Assembly: GCF_947495205.1 (NCBI RefSeq)
Contig: NZ_CANLXV010000001.1
Location: 186,001 to 250,000, forward strand
Source: an uncultured Polaribacter sp.
GTDB lineage: Bacteria > Bacteroidota > Bacteroidia > Flavobacteriales > Flavobacteriaceae
Reading direction: 5' to 3'
DNA: 64,000 bases
Position 1 is the stretch's first letter. Every line of letters starts with the position of its first letter. This document shows, one piece after another, positions 25,571 to 34,660 of the stretch. A program made the position numbers and the translations under genes. Below the pieces are notes generated by a model, which was given only the letters and a program-made list of their open reading frames with translations, ran no database searches and was not told the DNA's origin.

Positions 25571-25634
25571 CAAAGTCGAACCATTTTCTATAAAAGAAAT
25601 CGGTTCGACTTTGTTTTACAAACGTTCGACTTTA
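25571..25634. promoter_or_regulatory. Operator-like repeats before the serine hydrolase
   Basis: The word caaagtcgaacc (25571-25582) is exactly inverted as ggttcgactttg (25602-25613), and a third direct copy gttcgacttta follows near 25624-25634. Two 'gtgcga' words lie just beyond near 25536 and 25556. The spacer lies between the AraC genes and the serine hydrolase/receptor pair, so it is a likely binding site for one or more of those regulators. Confidence 0.55.
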
Positions 25635-25650
25635 CGTTAAGTAATTGATT

Positions 25651-26760
25651 TTAAGCGGTTTTTCTAAACTGAGTTGGTGTTAAGCCTGTATGTTTTTTAA
25701 AAGCAGTATTAAAAGAAGATTTAGAATTAAAACCAACTTCGTACAAAATTTCTAGTACTGTAAACTCTTTTTTTGCAGGATTTTTTAGCATTTCTTTTGC
25801 TTCTTCAATTCTGTATTCATTCACAAAATCGAAAAAATGTTGATTTAAATTTTGATTGATTAAAACAGATAAGTCTCTAGGATTCATTTGAATTTCTTCT
25901 GCCAAATTTCTAATAGATAAAGACGGATTTAAATATGGTTTGTGAGCTACCATAAATGTAGAAAGTTGGTTAATTTCTTCTTGATTTTCACCTTGATTTT
26001 GTTGCTGATCTAAATTTTTGATTAATTCTATTTTAGAATTTACACCCTTAAATAAATTAGGATATTTTAGAATTTTTAGCACATACCAGCAAACAAAATA
26101 TAAAGTAACACCACTTAAAATAATTTCTGAAATTTGAAAATAATCGCTATCTCCAAAATATTTAAATAAATTTTTAATTAAAGCAAGACTATATAAAACT
26201 CCAATAAAAAGCAACAATTGAAACAACCAATTGTAAGTTGCTATAGTGCCACTAGAATAATTTTCTACAAATATTTTCTTGGCTCTTTTTAAAACAATAA
26301 ATCCTATAATTAGGTAAATAACAAATTGAATATGCAAAGAAAAATGTTGATAAATAATTTCAAAGTGTTCATTATAATTTTCATAAAGTGCTAGTTTTTC
26401 TGACGAGTTACTTAAATAAAATCTGGGCAACATCACTAGATTTCCTGCAATATAAGGTAGCATATGCCATAAATGTTTCCATTTTAATTTAAAATCTGAA
26501 TAACAAACAGAAAGAATGTATAGGTAAAAAACGGGCATTAACAAATGCGATAGTTGGCTTTTAAAAATTAAAATATTACTTGTTATATCTATAAATAAAG
26601 ACCAAGACGTAAATTCAAAAGCACTTAATGTTAAATAAGCAGCAAAAATTTTATTGCTGAATTTATTAGTAGATTCAACAGAGAAAATAAAAAATGCTAA
26701 AAGCAACGATATTGATGAAGAAATAATTCCTATTAAGTCTGATGCTTCTAAATTCTCCAT
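25651..26760 (-). CDS. 7TM-linked AraC family regulator, paralogue 1
   Basis: 369 aa. About seven membrane segments fill residues 8-235, and a cytoplasmic AraC/HTH_18 domain fills about 265-367 (ending TAFKKHTGLTPTQFRKTA). It shares long near-identical stretches with paralogues 2 and 3; the pair MAHKPYLNPSL and NQHFFDFVN are in all. Such proteins sense signals directly at the membrane and bind DNA. One bp separates it from paralogue 2. It lies next to the operator-like spacer. Confidence 0.85.
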   Translation of the reverse strand: MENLEASDLIGIISSSISLLLAFFIFSVESTNKFSNKIFAAYLTLSAFEFTSWSLFIDITSNILIFKSQLSHLLMPVFYLYILSVCYSDFKLKWKHLWHMLPYIAGNLVMLPRFYLSNSSEKLALYENYNEHFEIIYQHFSLHIQFVIYLIIGFIVLKRAKKIFVENYSSGTIATYNWLFQLLLFIGVLYSLALIKNLFKYFGDSDYFQISEIILSGVTLYFVCWYVLKILKYPNLFKGVNSKIELIKNLDQQQNQGENQEEINQLSTFMVAHKPYLNPSLSIRNLAEEIQMNPRDLSVLINQNLNQHFFDFVNEYRIEEAKEMLKNPAKKEFTVLEILYEVGFNSKSSFNTAFKKHTGLTPTQFRKTA

Positions 26761-26761
26761 C

Positions 26762-27877
26762 TTATTTGTTTTTTCTAAACTGAGTTGGTGTTAAACCTGT
26801 GTACTTTTTAAAAGCAGTATTAAAAGAAGATTTAGAATTAAAACCAACTTCGTACAAAATTTCAAGAACTGTAAACTCTTTTTTTGCGGGGTTTTTTAAT
26901 ATTGATTTTGCCTCTTCAATTCTATATCCATTTACAAAATCAAAAAAATGCTGATTTAAATTTTGATTGATTAAAACAGACAATTCTCTTGGGTTCATTT
27001 TAATTTCTTCTGCTAAATTTCTAAGCGTTAAAGACGGATTTAAATACGGTTTGTGCGCTGCCATAAATGTAGAAAGTTGTTCAATTTCTTTCTTATTTTG
27101 CTTCTTATTAGGTTTTTGAACAAAATCTGTAGTTAATTTTATTTTAGAATTTACACCACTAAATAATTGAGGGTATTTTAATGCTTTTAAAACATACCAA
27201 CACACAAAAATTAATACAGAAATTACAATTACGTTATGAGATATTTCAAAAAAAGCTGGTGTTCCAAAAAATTTTAATCCGTTTTTTACAATAGCAAAAC
27301 CATAAAGAACAGCCGTAAACAATATCAATTGAAATAACCAATTATAAGTTGCTATAGTATTACTAGAATAGTTTTCTTTAAAAATCTTTTTTGCTCTTTT
27401 TAAAACAATAAAACAAGCTGTTAAATAAATTATAGATTGAAGGTGCAGTGCTGTATGCGCAAAATAAGATTCGAATAATGAATTGAAGTTATTAAACAAG
27501 TCTTTTTTTTGTGCCAATGATCCTAAATAAAATCTTGGAAACATTACCAAATTACCGATAAGGTAAGGTATTATATGCCATAAGTGTTTCCACTGTAATT
27601 TAAAATCTGAATAACAAACCGATAAAATATAAAGGAACAAAACCGGCATTTGTAGGTAAGAAAATTCTCTTGAAGCTACTAAGAAATTATTAGGTTCATT
27701 AAATAAAAGAGACGTGTAAAAGCCAGTAAACTCAATAGCATTAAGCAGTAAAAAAGTTGCAAAAAGCTTGTTGCTAATTTTATTGTTAGATACTACAGAA
27801 AACACAAAAAATGCGAGTAATACCAGTATAAAAGTAATTACAATACCTATAATGTTCGTAAACGTTACATGCTCCAT
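26762..27877 (-). CDS. 7TM-linked AraC family regulator, paralogue 2
   Basis: 371 aa, same layout as paralogue 1: membrane segments to about residue 240 and C-terminal HTH_18 domain. Highly similar to paralogue 1 in the C-terminal 100 residues (LNPSLTLRNLAEEIKMNPRE). It is in the middle of the tandem array, 1 bp from paralogue 1 and 7 bp from paralogue 3. The near-identity over the HTH region suggests recent duplication or gene conversion. Confidence 0.85.
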   Translation of the reverse strand: MEHVTFTNIIGIVITFILVLLAFFVFSVVSNNKISNKLFATFLLLNAIEFTGFYTSLLFNEPNNFLVASREFSYLQMPVLFLYILSVCYSDFKLQWKHLWHIIPYLIGNLVMFPRFYLGSLAQKKDLFNNFNSLFESYFAHTALHLQSIIYLTACFIVLKRAKKIFKENYSSNTIATYNWLFQLILFTAVLYGFAIVKNGLKFFGTPAFFEISHNVIVISVLIFVCWYVLKALKYPQLFSGVNSKIKLTTDFVQKPNKKQNKKEIEQLSTFMAAHKPYLNPSLTLRNLAEEIKMNPRELSVLINQNLNQHFFDFVNGYRIEEAKSILKNPAKKEFTVLEILYEVGFNSKSSFNTAFKKYTGLTPTQFRKNK

Positions 27878-27884
27878 TTTTTAA

Positions 27885-29006
27885 TTACAAAAATTGTTTT
27901 CTATATTCTGTTGGTGTTGTACCTGTATGTTTTTTAAAAGCAGTGTTAAAAGACGATTTAGAATTAAAACCAACTTGGTACAAAACTTCTAAAATAGTAA
28001 TTTCTTTTTTTGCAGCATTTTTTAAAATCGCTTTCGCATCTTCAATTCTATAAACATTTACAAAATCAAAAAAATGTTGCTTCAGGTTTTGATTAATTAA
28101 AATCGATAAATCTCTTGAACTTAAATTTAAATTTTCTGCTAAAATTCTAATGGTTAAAGCCGGGTTTAAGTATGGTTTTTCAGCCATCATATATTTTTTC
28201 AAAGCTGTAATTTGCTGGTTAATTTCAATATCTTCTTTACTAGATTTTATTTCTTGAGACGTTTTCAAATCAACATCAATTCCTTTAAATAATTTAGGAG
28301 AATTTACCGCTTTTAAGAATAGCCAACAAATAAGAAATACCCCAAAAAGTAAGATTATAGTTCTTAATGTGTTTGTGTTTTCTAAATTGAAATTAATGCG
28401 AGAATAGTTTTTTACCCAAGTTAAGACTTGTCCAACAAACAATAAAATAACCAATTGTTTCAACCAATTGTAGTTTTCAAAAGCAGCTTTATCTGTAAAA
28501 TTTTCTAACAACAATTTTCTATATCTTGTAATGTAATATACTTCTGCAATCAAATAACTTAGTGATAAAAAATCTCCAAAATAATCCAAAAACTGAATCT
28601 CAATATTTTGGTTATAACTTTTTAAAAAGGTAATTTTTGCTTCATCATCTACCAAAAAGAAATTGGGAGTTAAAACAGAAATGGTAATTACCCAAGGTAA
28701 TAAATGAACAAGATGTTTACCTTTTAATTTAAAGTTTGAATAAATAATTGATAATATGTATAAAAATAAAAGCGGATTTTTAAAAGCAGAGACACTATTT
28801 CTTAGCATTTCTATACTTAATGGTAATTCTATAATTGTAGTGTAAAAAAATGCACTAATATCAATTGCAGTAACCGTTAAAAAAGTTGCTAATAATTGAT
28901 TAGAAAGTTTTTTTTCTGCTTTAACAAACAACAAAAATCCAGCAAATAGCAAAAATAAAACAACAATAAGAACCGCTAAAAAAGGGATGATTGCCTCAAA
29001 ATTCAT
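27885..29006 (-). CDS. 7TM-linked AraC family regulator, paralogue 3
   Basis: 373 aa, the most divergent of the three: seven membrane segments, then HTH_18 (LNPALTIRILAENLNLSSRD, NQHFFDF replaced by KQHFFDF, ending TGTTPTEYRKQFL). It is the first gene of the array in transcription order. Likely the ancestral copy from which the other two arose (inference from divergence). Confidence 0.85.
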   Translation of the reverse strand: MNFEAIIPFLAVLIVVLFLLFAGFLLFVKAEKKLSNQLLATFLTVTAIDISAFFYTTIIELPLSIEMLRNSVSAFKNPLLFLYILSIIYSNFKLKGKHLVHLLPWVITISVLTPNFFLVDDEAKITFLKSYNQNIEIQFLDYFGDFLSLSYLIAEVYYITRYRKLLLENFTDKAAFENYNWLKQLVILLFVGQVLTWVKNYSRINFNLENTNTLRTIILLFGVFLICWLFLKAVNSPKLFKGIDVDLKTSQEIKSSKEDIEINQQITALKKYMMAEKPYLNPALTIRILAENLNLSSRDLSILINQNLKQHFFDFVNVYRIEDAKAILKNAAKKEITILEVLYQVGFNSKSSFNTAFKKHTGTTPTEYRKQFL

Positions 29007-29150
29007 AACCTCGAAGATACTTAAAAAAATGAATTGCTACTTTTAAATTAAAATGAATATTAAGTTTCTTTAAAGATGTTTTCTAAACAGTTCTTCATAA
29101 AAAACAACAAATTAATTTAAGTATTTTTTAAAAGAGGCTTTCATAAATTT

Positions 29151-29447
29151 CTATGCAATGTGTGTCATTTCATTTAATTCAAATTTTTCTACAGCGCCCT
29201 CTGTTGCATTTGCGTACTCCGTTAAATGTGTATTCTTCATATGGGTTTGCCATAATTCTCTGCTTTCCCAATTTTCATAAAACAAAAATAAATTTTCATT
29301 TTCATTGTCTTGGTGTAAATCATAGTTTATACAGCCTTTTTCTGCTTTTGTAATATCAATTAGTTTTTGCAACTCTTTCTTAACCAAATCTCTTTTTTCT
29401 GGTTTTGCTACAATTTTTGCTACAATTGTTAATTTTTGATTCCTCAT
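29151..29447 (-). CDS. ABM-domain quinol monooxygenase-like protein
   Basis: 98-aa antibiotic-biosynthesis monooxygenase (ABM) fold. Pattern: LTIVAKIVAKPEKRDLVKKEL, GCINYDLHQDNENENLFLFYENW, LWQTHMKNTHL. Cofactor-free members of this dimeric family act on quinols or aromatic substrates; the true substrate is unknown. Encoded 40 bp downstream of an alpha/beta hydrolase on the same strand. Confidence 0.8.
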   Translation of the reverse strand: MRNQKLTIVAKIVAKPEKRDLVKKELQKLIDITKAEKGCINYDLHQDNENENLFLFYENWESRELWQTHMKNTHLTEYANATEGAVEKFELNEMTHIA

Positions 29448-29487
29448 AATTTTAGTTTGTTCGTATTAATTTAGCACTCTGCTTGGT

Positions 29488-30276
29488 TTAACCTTTTCTT
29501 ATAAAGTTTTGTAAAGAAATAATTAAATCTTCTTTGTTTTCTATATGGCTCATATGCCCACCACTTAAGACAACAAGTTCTGTCTTTGTATTTTTAGCTT
29601 CTTCTAAAGAAGTTTCAAAATTTAAAACAGGATCTTTTTTACCAACAATTATTAATTTTTTAAAACTATTTTCTGATAAAACAGCATTGGTATTCTCTCG
29701 AATTCGCATACCTTCGTTTGCTGCTATATAACCTTGTATTGGAGTTTTTAAAGCTTCATGTAAAGCTAAATTAATTTCATTTTTATAGCGTTCTCTACTT
29801 TTTTTACCAAATAAATTCAAAAAAGACATTCTAACCAGATTATTAAAATTATTTTGAATCATTTTATTGGCTCTAAAACGTAATTTTTTACGTTCTTCAT
29901 CATCTGCATTAGATGTTGAATTTACTAAACACAACCCTTTTATTTGCAATGGTTTTTTTTGGGCAAGTGCTAAAGAAATATAACCTCCTAAAGAATGGCC
30001 AACCAAAAAATATTTACGAATTCTTAATTCTTTTAAAACAAACAATACAGCTTCTGCAAACAACTCCATAGAATGCACATAACCCAAACAATCACTTTTT
30101 CCATGACCTAACAAGTCTATTGTAATAATTCTATTTCTTTTGGTTAATTCTGGCACTATAGTATTCCACATTGTCCCATTTTCTAAAAAACCATGCAGTA
30201 AAACAACTGCAGCTCCTTTACCTACATCAGAAAAAGAAATGTTTGCATTTTTAAAAGTGATCGATTTTTGCATCAA
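29488..30276 (-). CDS. Alpha/beta hydrolase
   Basis: 262-aa soluble alpha/beta hydrolase. The oxyanion motif VVLLHGFLENG is at about 24-34, the nucleophile motif GHSLGG near 94-99, the acid in KKDPVLNFE and the catalytic histidine in SGGHMSHIE. Substrate unknown. The gene is divergent from brnQ, with only 41 bp between them, so their promoters overlap. Confidence 0.85.
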   Translation of the reverse strand: MMQKSITFKNANISFSDVGKGAAVVLLHGFLENGTMWNTIVPELTKRNRIITIDLLGHGKSDCLGYVHSMELFAEAVLFVLKELRIRKYFLVGHSLGGYISLALAQKKPLQIKGLCLVNSTSNADDEERKKLRFRANKMIQNNFNNLVRMSFLNLFGKKSRERYKNEINLALHEALKTPIQGYIAANEGMRIRENTNAVLSENSFKKLIIVGKKDPVLNFETSLEEAKNTKTELVVLSGGHMSHIENKEDLIISLQNFIRKG

Positions 30277-30317
30277 ACAAAAATATGTATATTTAAAGAA
30301 TAATAATTCATCTAATT

Positions 30318-31604
30318 ATGAACAAAACAAAAGAAATTTGGATTGCCGGTTTTGCGTTATTCTCACTATTTTTTGGTGCAGGTAATTTAATTTTACCACC
30401 AAGTTTAGGCGCAAAATCTGGTACAGACTGGTTTGTTGTTGTTTTGGGTTTTATAATTACAGGAATTGCCATACCAATTTTAGCCATTTTTGCACATGCA
30501 AAACTACAAGGCACGTTGTATGATTTTGGTAAAAAAGTATCGCCAATTTTTAGCACCATATTTTGTTTTTTAATTTATAGCATTGCCTTTGCAATACCAT
30601 CTCCAAGAACTGCTGCAGTAACGCATGAAATGGCAATACAGCCTTTTTTTGATTCGCCAGCATTAATAACAAGTATTGTTTATTTTGTTTTGGTATTTCT
30701 TTTTGCCATTAACAGAACCAAAATTATAAGTTTAATTGGGCAGTTTTTAACACCAATAATTGTAGTTATTTTACTAATAATTATAAGCATTTCCTTTTTT
30801 GTAGCACCAGGAACGTTGCAAACCTCTACTTTTAAAAATCCGTTTGTAGATGGTATTTTAGAAGGCTACCAAACCTTTGATGCTATTGCAGGTGTTGTAG
30901 TTGGTGCAGTAATTATTATTTCTTTAAATTATAGCAATCATACCACTTTTTTTGAAAAAAGAAAACTAATTACTAAAGCGGGTTTTATTGCAGGTACAGG
31001 TTTATTTTTAATTTATGGCGGCTTAATTTTAAGCGGTGCTTTATTTTCATCAACCTTTGCAGAAAACACAACTAGAACAGCAATTTTATCTAGTTTAAGC
31101 GCACAAACATTGGGCGGTTTTGGCACTACTTTTTTAAGTATTTTAGTAGCTTTGGCTTGTTTTACAACTGCTGTAGGTATTGTAACAGGTACAGCAGATT
31201 ATATAAAAGGTATTTGCAATAACTCTAAAATTGCATTTGTTAGTACTGCTGCTTTTGCTTCTATTGTAGGCATTATTGTGGGCAGCTATCAAGTAGATTT
31301 TATTATAACTTTGGCAGTACCTGCATTAATGTTTGTATACCCAATTACAATTGTATTGATTTTACTAAATGTTTTGCCAGAAAAATTTGCTTCTAAATTA
31401 GTTTTTAGAACCGTAGTTTTAGCTACTTTTATGTTTAGTATTCCAGATTTTTTGGGTTTTATTCCAGGATTTAAAATAATGGCGCAAGATTTGCAAAACT
31501 TAATTCCCTTAGGAAAATTTAGTTTGGGCTGGGTTTTGCCTGCATTGCTCACTTTTGTAATTGCCAACCTTACTTTTTTAACAAAAACTTCTAAGTACAA
31601 TTAA
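30318..31604 (+). CDS. brnQ: Branched-chain amino acid carrier
   Basis: 428 aa, about twelve membrane segments. The LIVCS family pattern is clear at the start (WIAGFALFSLFFGAGNLILP) and in GVVVGAVIIISLNYS. BrnQ carriers import leucine, isoleucine and valine with sodium. Length is normal. It stands between a hydrolase and a GH26 gene with no functional link evident. Confidence 0.93.
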   Translation: MNKTKEIWIAGFALFSLFFGAGNLILPPSLGAKSGTDWFVVVLGFIITGIAIPILAIFAHAKLQGTLYDFGKKVSPIFSTIFCFLIYSIAFAIPSPRTAAVTHEMAIQPFFDSPALITSIVYFVLVFLFAINRTKIISLIGQFLTPIIVVILLIIISISFFVAPGTLQTSTFKNPFVDGILEGYQTFDAIAGVVVGAVIIISLNYSNHTTFFEKRKLITKAGFIAGTGLFLIYGGLILSGALFSSTFAENTTRTAILSSLSAQTLGGFGTTFLSILVALACFTTAVGIVTGTADYIKGICNNSKIAFVSTAAFASIVGIIVGSYQVDFIITLAVPALMFVYPITIVLILLNVLPEKFASKLVFRTVVLATFMFSIPDFLGFIPGFKIMAQDLQNLIPLGKFSLGWVLPALLTFVIANLTFLTKTSKYN

Positions 31605-31688
31605 AAATAACACGTAATTTTTGCTATAAAAATTATAATAATTTTAAGCTTTATGTAAAAAAAGAGCTTGTTATACGACAGAATACTT

Positions 31689-32840
31689 ATGAAAACATCT
31701 ATCCTAAACTTATTACTACTCGTTTCTATTTTTATCAGTTGTAACAATCAAGATGATTTTTTTAATCCAAATGCAGAAAGAATACCGCCTGTTATTAATG
31801 TGCCCACAAATTTTGCAGACCCAAACTTAAATGAACAGGCTAAAGATTTATATCAAAGATTAATAAACACCACTCAAAAAGGCATTGCCTTTGGGCAACA
31901 ACAACCTTTTGGTACAGGCAATAATTTTCCAGTAACAAATCAACTAGAAAACGATTTTTTTGAAGTAGCAGGAGATTACCCAGCAATAGCAGGTTTTGAT
32001 TTAGAACTAATAGGTTTGCAACCAGATACAGACTCTAATGTTGCTTTTCTTTTAGACGAATTTATAGATCAATTTACAGCAGCCATTAAAAAAGCACACG
32101 AAAACGGCAGTATCATAACTATAAGTTGGCATCACACAAATCCTAGAGGTTTTGGCACACCAAATGATGGCAGTTTTAATAATGTTGTAAAAGGTTTTTT
32201 AGAAGGTGGCGAATTTAGAGAAGTATACATTAGACGCCTTGCAAGAGCTGCAAGATTACTAAATAAATTAGTAGACGCTAATGGAAATTCCATTCCTGTA
32301 TTGTTTAGACCTTGGCATGAAATGAATGGCGATTTCTTTTTCTGGGGCGAAGGATTTAGAACTACGCAAGAATACATTCAACTTTGGCAAGATACTATTC
32401 AAATTTTATCAGAAGATTTTAATGTGCACAATTTATTATACGTTTACGCGCCAAATTTTGTTGCAAGCCGTTCAGAATATTTAAGAAACTATCCTGGAGA
32501 CCAGTTTGTAGATGTTTTAGGTATAGATGTTTACGATTTTAGAAACAGAAGATTTTTAACAACTGCACTCAAAAATTTAGAAATTGTAGAAAACATCAGT
32601 ATCGAAAAAAATAAACTTTTTGCATTAACAGAAACAGGCTTAACAAACGTAGTGCAAAACACATGGTTTACAGAAAGCTTGTATAAAGCCATAAGAGCCA
32701 GCAGCATTTCTTACGTTATGCTTTGGCGAAATGATATGACTACCTTTTTTCATACACCTTTTTTAGGACATCCAGCAGAAAGTAATTTTAAAGAGTTTTT
32801 AGAAAAGGAAGAAATACTTTTAAGTAGCGATATTTTATAA
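31689..32840 (+). CDS. Glycoside hydrolase family 26 lipoprotein
   Basis: About 383 aa from the ATG at 31689 (MKTSILNLLLLVSIFISC), which gives a clean lipobox; the longer frame from 31668 is rejected. GH26 signatures: ITISWHHTNPRGF, the acid/base glutamate in RPWHEMNGDFFFWG and the nucleophile in ALTETGL. GH26 enzymes are mostly beta-mannanases. Anchored on the cell surface or in the periplasm. An AraC regulator gene follows 66 bp downstream, but no SusC/D pair is adjacent, so it is not in a typical PUL. Confidence 0.88.
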   Translation: MKTSILNLLLLVSIFISCNNQDDFFNPNAERIPPVINVPTNFADPNLNEQAKDLYQRLINTTQKGIAFGQQQPFGTGNNFPVTNQLENDFFEVAGDYPAIAGFDLELIGLQPDTDSNVAFLLDEFIDQFTAAIKKAHENGSIITISWHHTNPRGFGTPNDGSFNNVVKGFLEGGEFREVYIRRLARAARLLNKLVDANGNSIPVLFRPWHEMNGDFFFWGEGFRTTQEYIQLWQDTIQILSEDFNVHNLLYVYAPNFVASRSEYLRNYPGDQFVDVLGIDVYDFRNRRFLTTALKNLEIVENISIEKNKLFALTETGLTNVVQNTWFTESLYKAIRASSISYVMLWRNDMTTFFHTPFLGHPAESNFKEFLEKEEILLSSDIL

Positions 32841-32906
32841 AACTAACCCATATTACACTTTTTGGCAAAAATTACTGTAATTTTACTAACAATGAAAACC
32901 AAATAA

Positions 32907-33746
32907 ATGGCAGTTCAAGAAATTATAAAATACACCTATAAAGACCTCTTTACGTTAAGTACTGTAGAATTTGAAAAAGCATGTACAATAGATCATTCTA
33001 TACAAAAAAACGCCTATTCTATTTATTGGATTCAAGAAGGAAAAGGAACCTATAATATAGATTTTGAAAAATATGAATTTAAAGATAACGTACTATTTTT
33101 CTTAACACCAGGCCAAGTTTTTACTGTAGATTCTGAACAAATAAAAACAGCCTACAAATTTACTTTTGTTAAAGATTTTTACTGCATACAAACCCATGAT
33201 AAAGAAGTAGCTTGTAACGGTATTTTATTTAATAATATATACGAAACACCTTTTGTAAAACCTTGTAAAAAAGACACGCAAAAACTACAATTTATTTTAG
33301 AAAGTTTAATTGAAGAATTTCAACAAAACGAAGCCGCACAATACGACATGTTGCAAGCTTACCTAAAACAATTTATGATTTGTGCCGTACGCGTACAAAA
33401 AGAAAATCATATTATAAAAGAAGATACAGAAACCCGTTTATTTAAAGACTTTAGCTTATTGGTAGAGCAAAATTTTAGAACCCTACATGCTGTTACAGAT
33501 TATGCAAACAGGTTAGGCATTTCACCAAAATCAATAACCAAACACTTTCAAAAATTAGGCGCTACAACACCTTCTCAATTTATAAAAAACCGAATTTTAT
33601 TAGAAGCAAAACGCCTGTTAATCTACACAGAAAAAAACGTAAAAGAAATTGCTTTTGAGTTAGGTTTTAATGATCCTGCGTACTTTACACGTTTTTTTAC
33701 AAAAGCCATAGAAAAATCTCCACTTCAATTTAAAAAAGAGTATTAA
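32907..33746 (+). CDS. AraC family regulator with cupin-like sensor
   Basis: 279 aa. N-terminal AraC-binding/cupin-like region (about 20-115; AYSIYWIQEGKGTYNIDFE, NVLFFLTPGQVFTVD), then HTH_18 with NRLGISPKSITKHFQKLGA and KEIAFELGFNDPAYFTRFF. Soluble regulator of a nearby set; candidates are the microprotein and cupredoxin genes downstream. Ligand unknown. Confidence 0.85.
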   Translation: MAVQEIIKYTYKDLFTLSTVEFEKACTIDHSIQKNAYSIYWIQEGKGTYNIDFEKYEFKDNVLFFLTPGQVFTVDSEQIKTAYKFTFVKDFYCIQTHDKEVACNGILFNNIYETPFVKPCKKDTQKLQFILESLIEEFQQNEAAQYDMLQAYLKQFMICAVRVQKENHIIKEDTETRLFKDFSLLVEQNFRTLHAVTDYANRLGISPKSITKHFQKLGATTPSQFIKNRILLEAKRLLIYTEKNVKEIAFELGFNDPAYFTRFFTKAIEKSPLQFKKEY

Positions 33747-33817
33747 AAACCACTATTCTTGTAGTAAAAATATCCTTTTCAAGACCGTAAAAATCTTAAT
33801 ATAAAATTATCTATTTT

Positions 33818-33936
33818 GGGCGTGCCCACACAAAAAAGTGTGGTCAGGCTTTCCATTATATCTTTTTTATTTGTCAATTTTTCGCTATCGCTCAAAAAAG
33901 ACAAATAAAAAAGGATGCCATTTCAATCCTTCACGC
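33818..33936 (+). ncRNA. Structured RNA candidate (multi-branch)
   Basis: A compact set of helices is readable. The outer pairing gcgtg (33820-33824) with cacgc (33932-33936) encloses ccacac/gtgtgg (33826-33831 with 33838-33843) and a long helix of 16 bp with one bulge (33860-33875 with 33900-33916), whose loop carries tcgctatcgct. It lies between the AraC regulator and the microprotein gene. It recalls dispersed flavobacterial RNA elements that I remember seeing in front of genes; the family cannot be named from here. Confidence 0.55.
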
Positions 33937-34058
33937 AAGCATTTTTGCCAACCTTCTTACCAGTCCAAACAGTAGGAACTTTTGTCCAATTTTTAAGCCT
34001 AAAATTGGTTGCATCTTTACAACATCAAAATAACATATTAATTTAAAACATAAAAATC

Positions 34059-34154
34059 ATGAAAACAATAGCAGAAACAAATTGCCCAAACTGTTGGGGT
34101 TACCAAACATATGACGAGCAAAATGAAGACAACCAAGTTTACACCAAAAATTAA
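34059..34154 (+). CDS. 31-aa CPNC microprotein
   Basis: ATG-started frame of 31 codons: MKTIAETNCPNCWGYQTYDE and a polar tail. The CPNCWG motif matches the N-terminus of longer flavobacterial small proteins that have a second CxxC pair near the C-terminus; here the protein ends early, with only one knuckle. It lies 28 bp upstream of the cupredoxin-fold gene on the same strand and probably shares its mRNA. Too short for standard annotation. Confidence 0.55.
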   Translation: MKTIAETNCPNCWGYQTYDEQNEDNQVYTKN

Positions 34155-34182
34155 ATAATTAACAACCTAACAAATAGATAAA

Positions 34183-34569
34183 ATGAAAAAAGTAATCGCA
34201 ATTTTAGTAGTAGTATTAGCATTCGCATTTCAAACAAATGCACAAGACAATATGAAAAAAGAAACTGTAAAAACAGTAGCTTTAGAACAAACTCAAGGTG
34301 AGTTTACCCAAAAAGAAATTAAAATCTCTGAAGGAACTTACATTTTTAAAGTTACCAACAATAATGCCGCTAAAGAAGTAGGTTTGGTTTTAATTGAAAA
34401 TGGTAAAGATGGTAAAAATACAGAAAATCATATAAAAAACGCTTACGTTACACAAATGGTAAAGCAGGGTAAAACAGAGGCTTCTAAACCTGTAACCTTA
34501 AAAAAAGGAACATACCAATACTTTTGCCCTTTTAACAAAACACCACAATACAAATTAATTGTAGAGTAG
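34183..34569 (+). CDS. Secreted cupredoxin-fold protein lacking copper ligands
   Basis: 128 aa with a signal peptide ending at NAQ. The mature part looks like a cupredoxin (FTQKEIKISEGTYIFKVTNN, KPVTLKKGTYQYFCPFNKTP). The usual type 1 copper site has Cys-x-x-His-x4-Met at the end; here the cysteine (YFCPFN) is followed by no histidine or methionine ligands. It may bind metal otherwise or have a structural role. Follows the microprotein gene. Confidence 0.7.
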   Translation: MKKVIAILVVVLAFAFQTNAQDNMKKETVKTVALEQTQGEFTQKEIKISEGTYIFKVTNNNAAKEVGLVLIENGKDGKNTENHIKNAYVTQMVKQGKTEASKPVTLKKGTYQYFCPFNKTPQYKLIVE

Positions 34570-34594
34570 TTTTTTTTTGCACTAAAAATTTAAT

Positions 34595-34618
34595 GTATCG
34601 TTATTTTTAAAACGATAC
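34595..34618 (+). terminator. Hairpin after cupredoxin-like gene
   Basis: 8-bp perfect stem gtatcgtt/aacgatac with an 8-nt loop, 26 bp past the stop codon. Without a clear T-run; probably works with the stronger hairpin that follows. Confidence 0.5.
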
Positions 34619-34627
34619 AAATTAAAA

Positions 34628-34660
34628 AAAAGGCAAACACAAATAATGTGTTTGCCTTTT
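34628..34660. terminator. Bidirectional terminator
   Basis: 13-bp perfect stem aaaaggcaaacac/gtgtttgcctttt, 7-nt loop, followed by a T-run on the plus strand and flanked by an A-run on the left that becomes a T-run on the minus strand. It separates the converging cupredoxin-like gene and the outer-membrane barrel gene. Confidence 0.85.

Noticed and set aside
34183-34569. Functional blue copper protein
   Set aside because: The His and Met ligands expected after the cysteine are absent.
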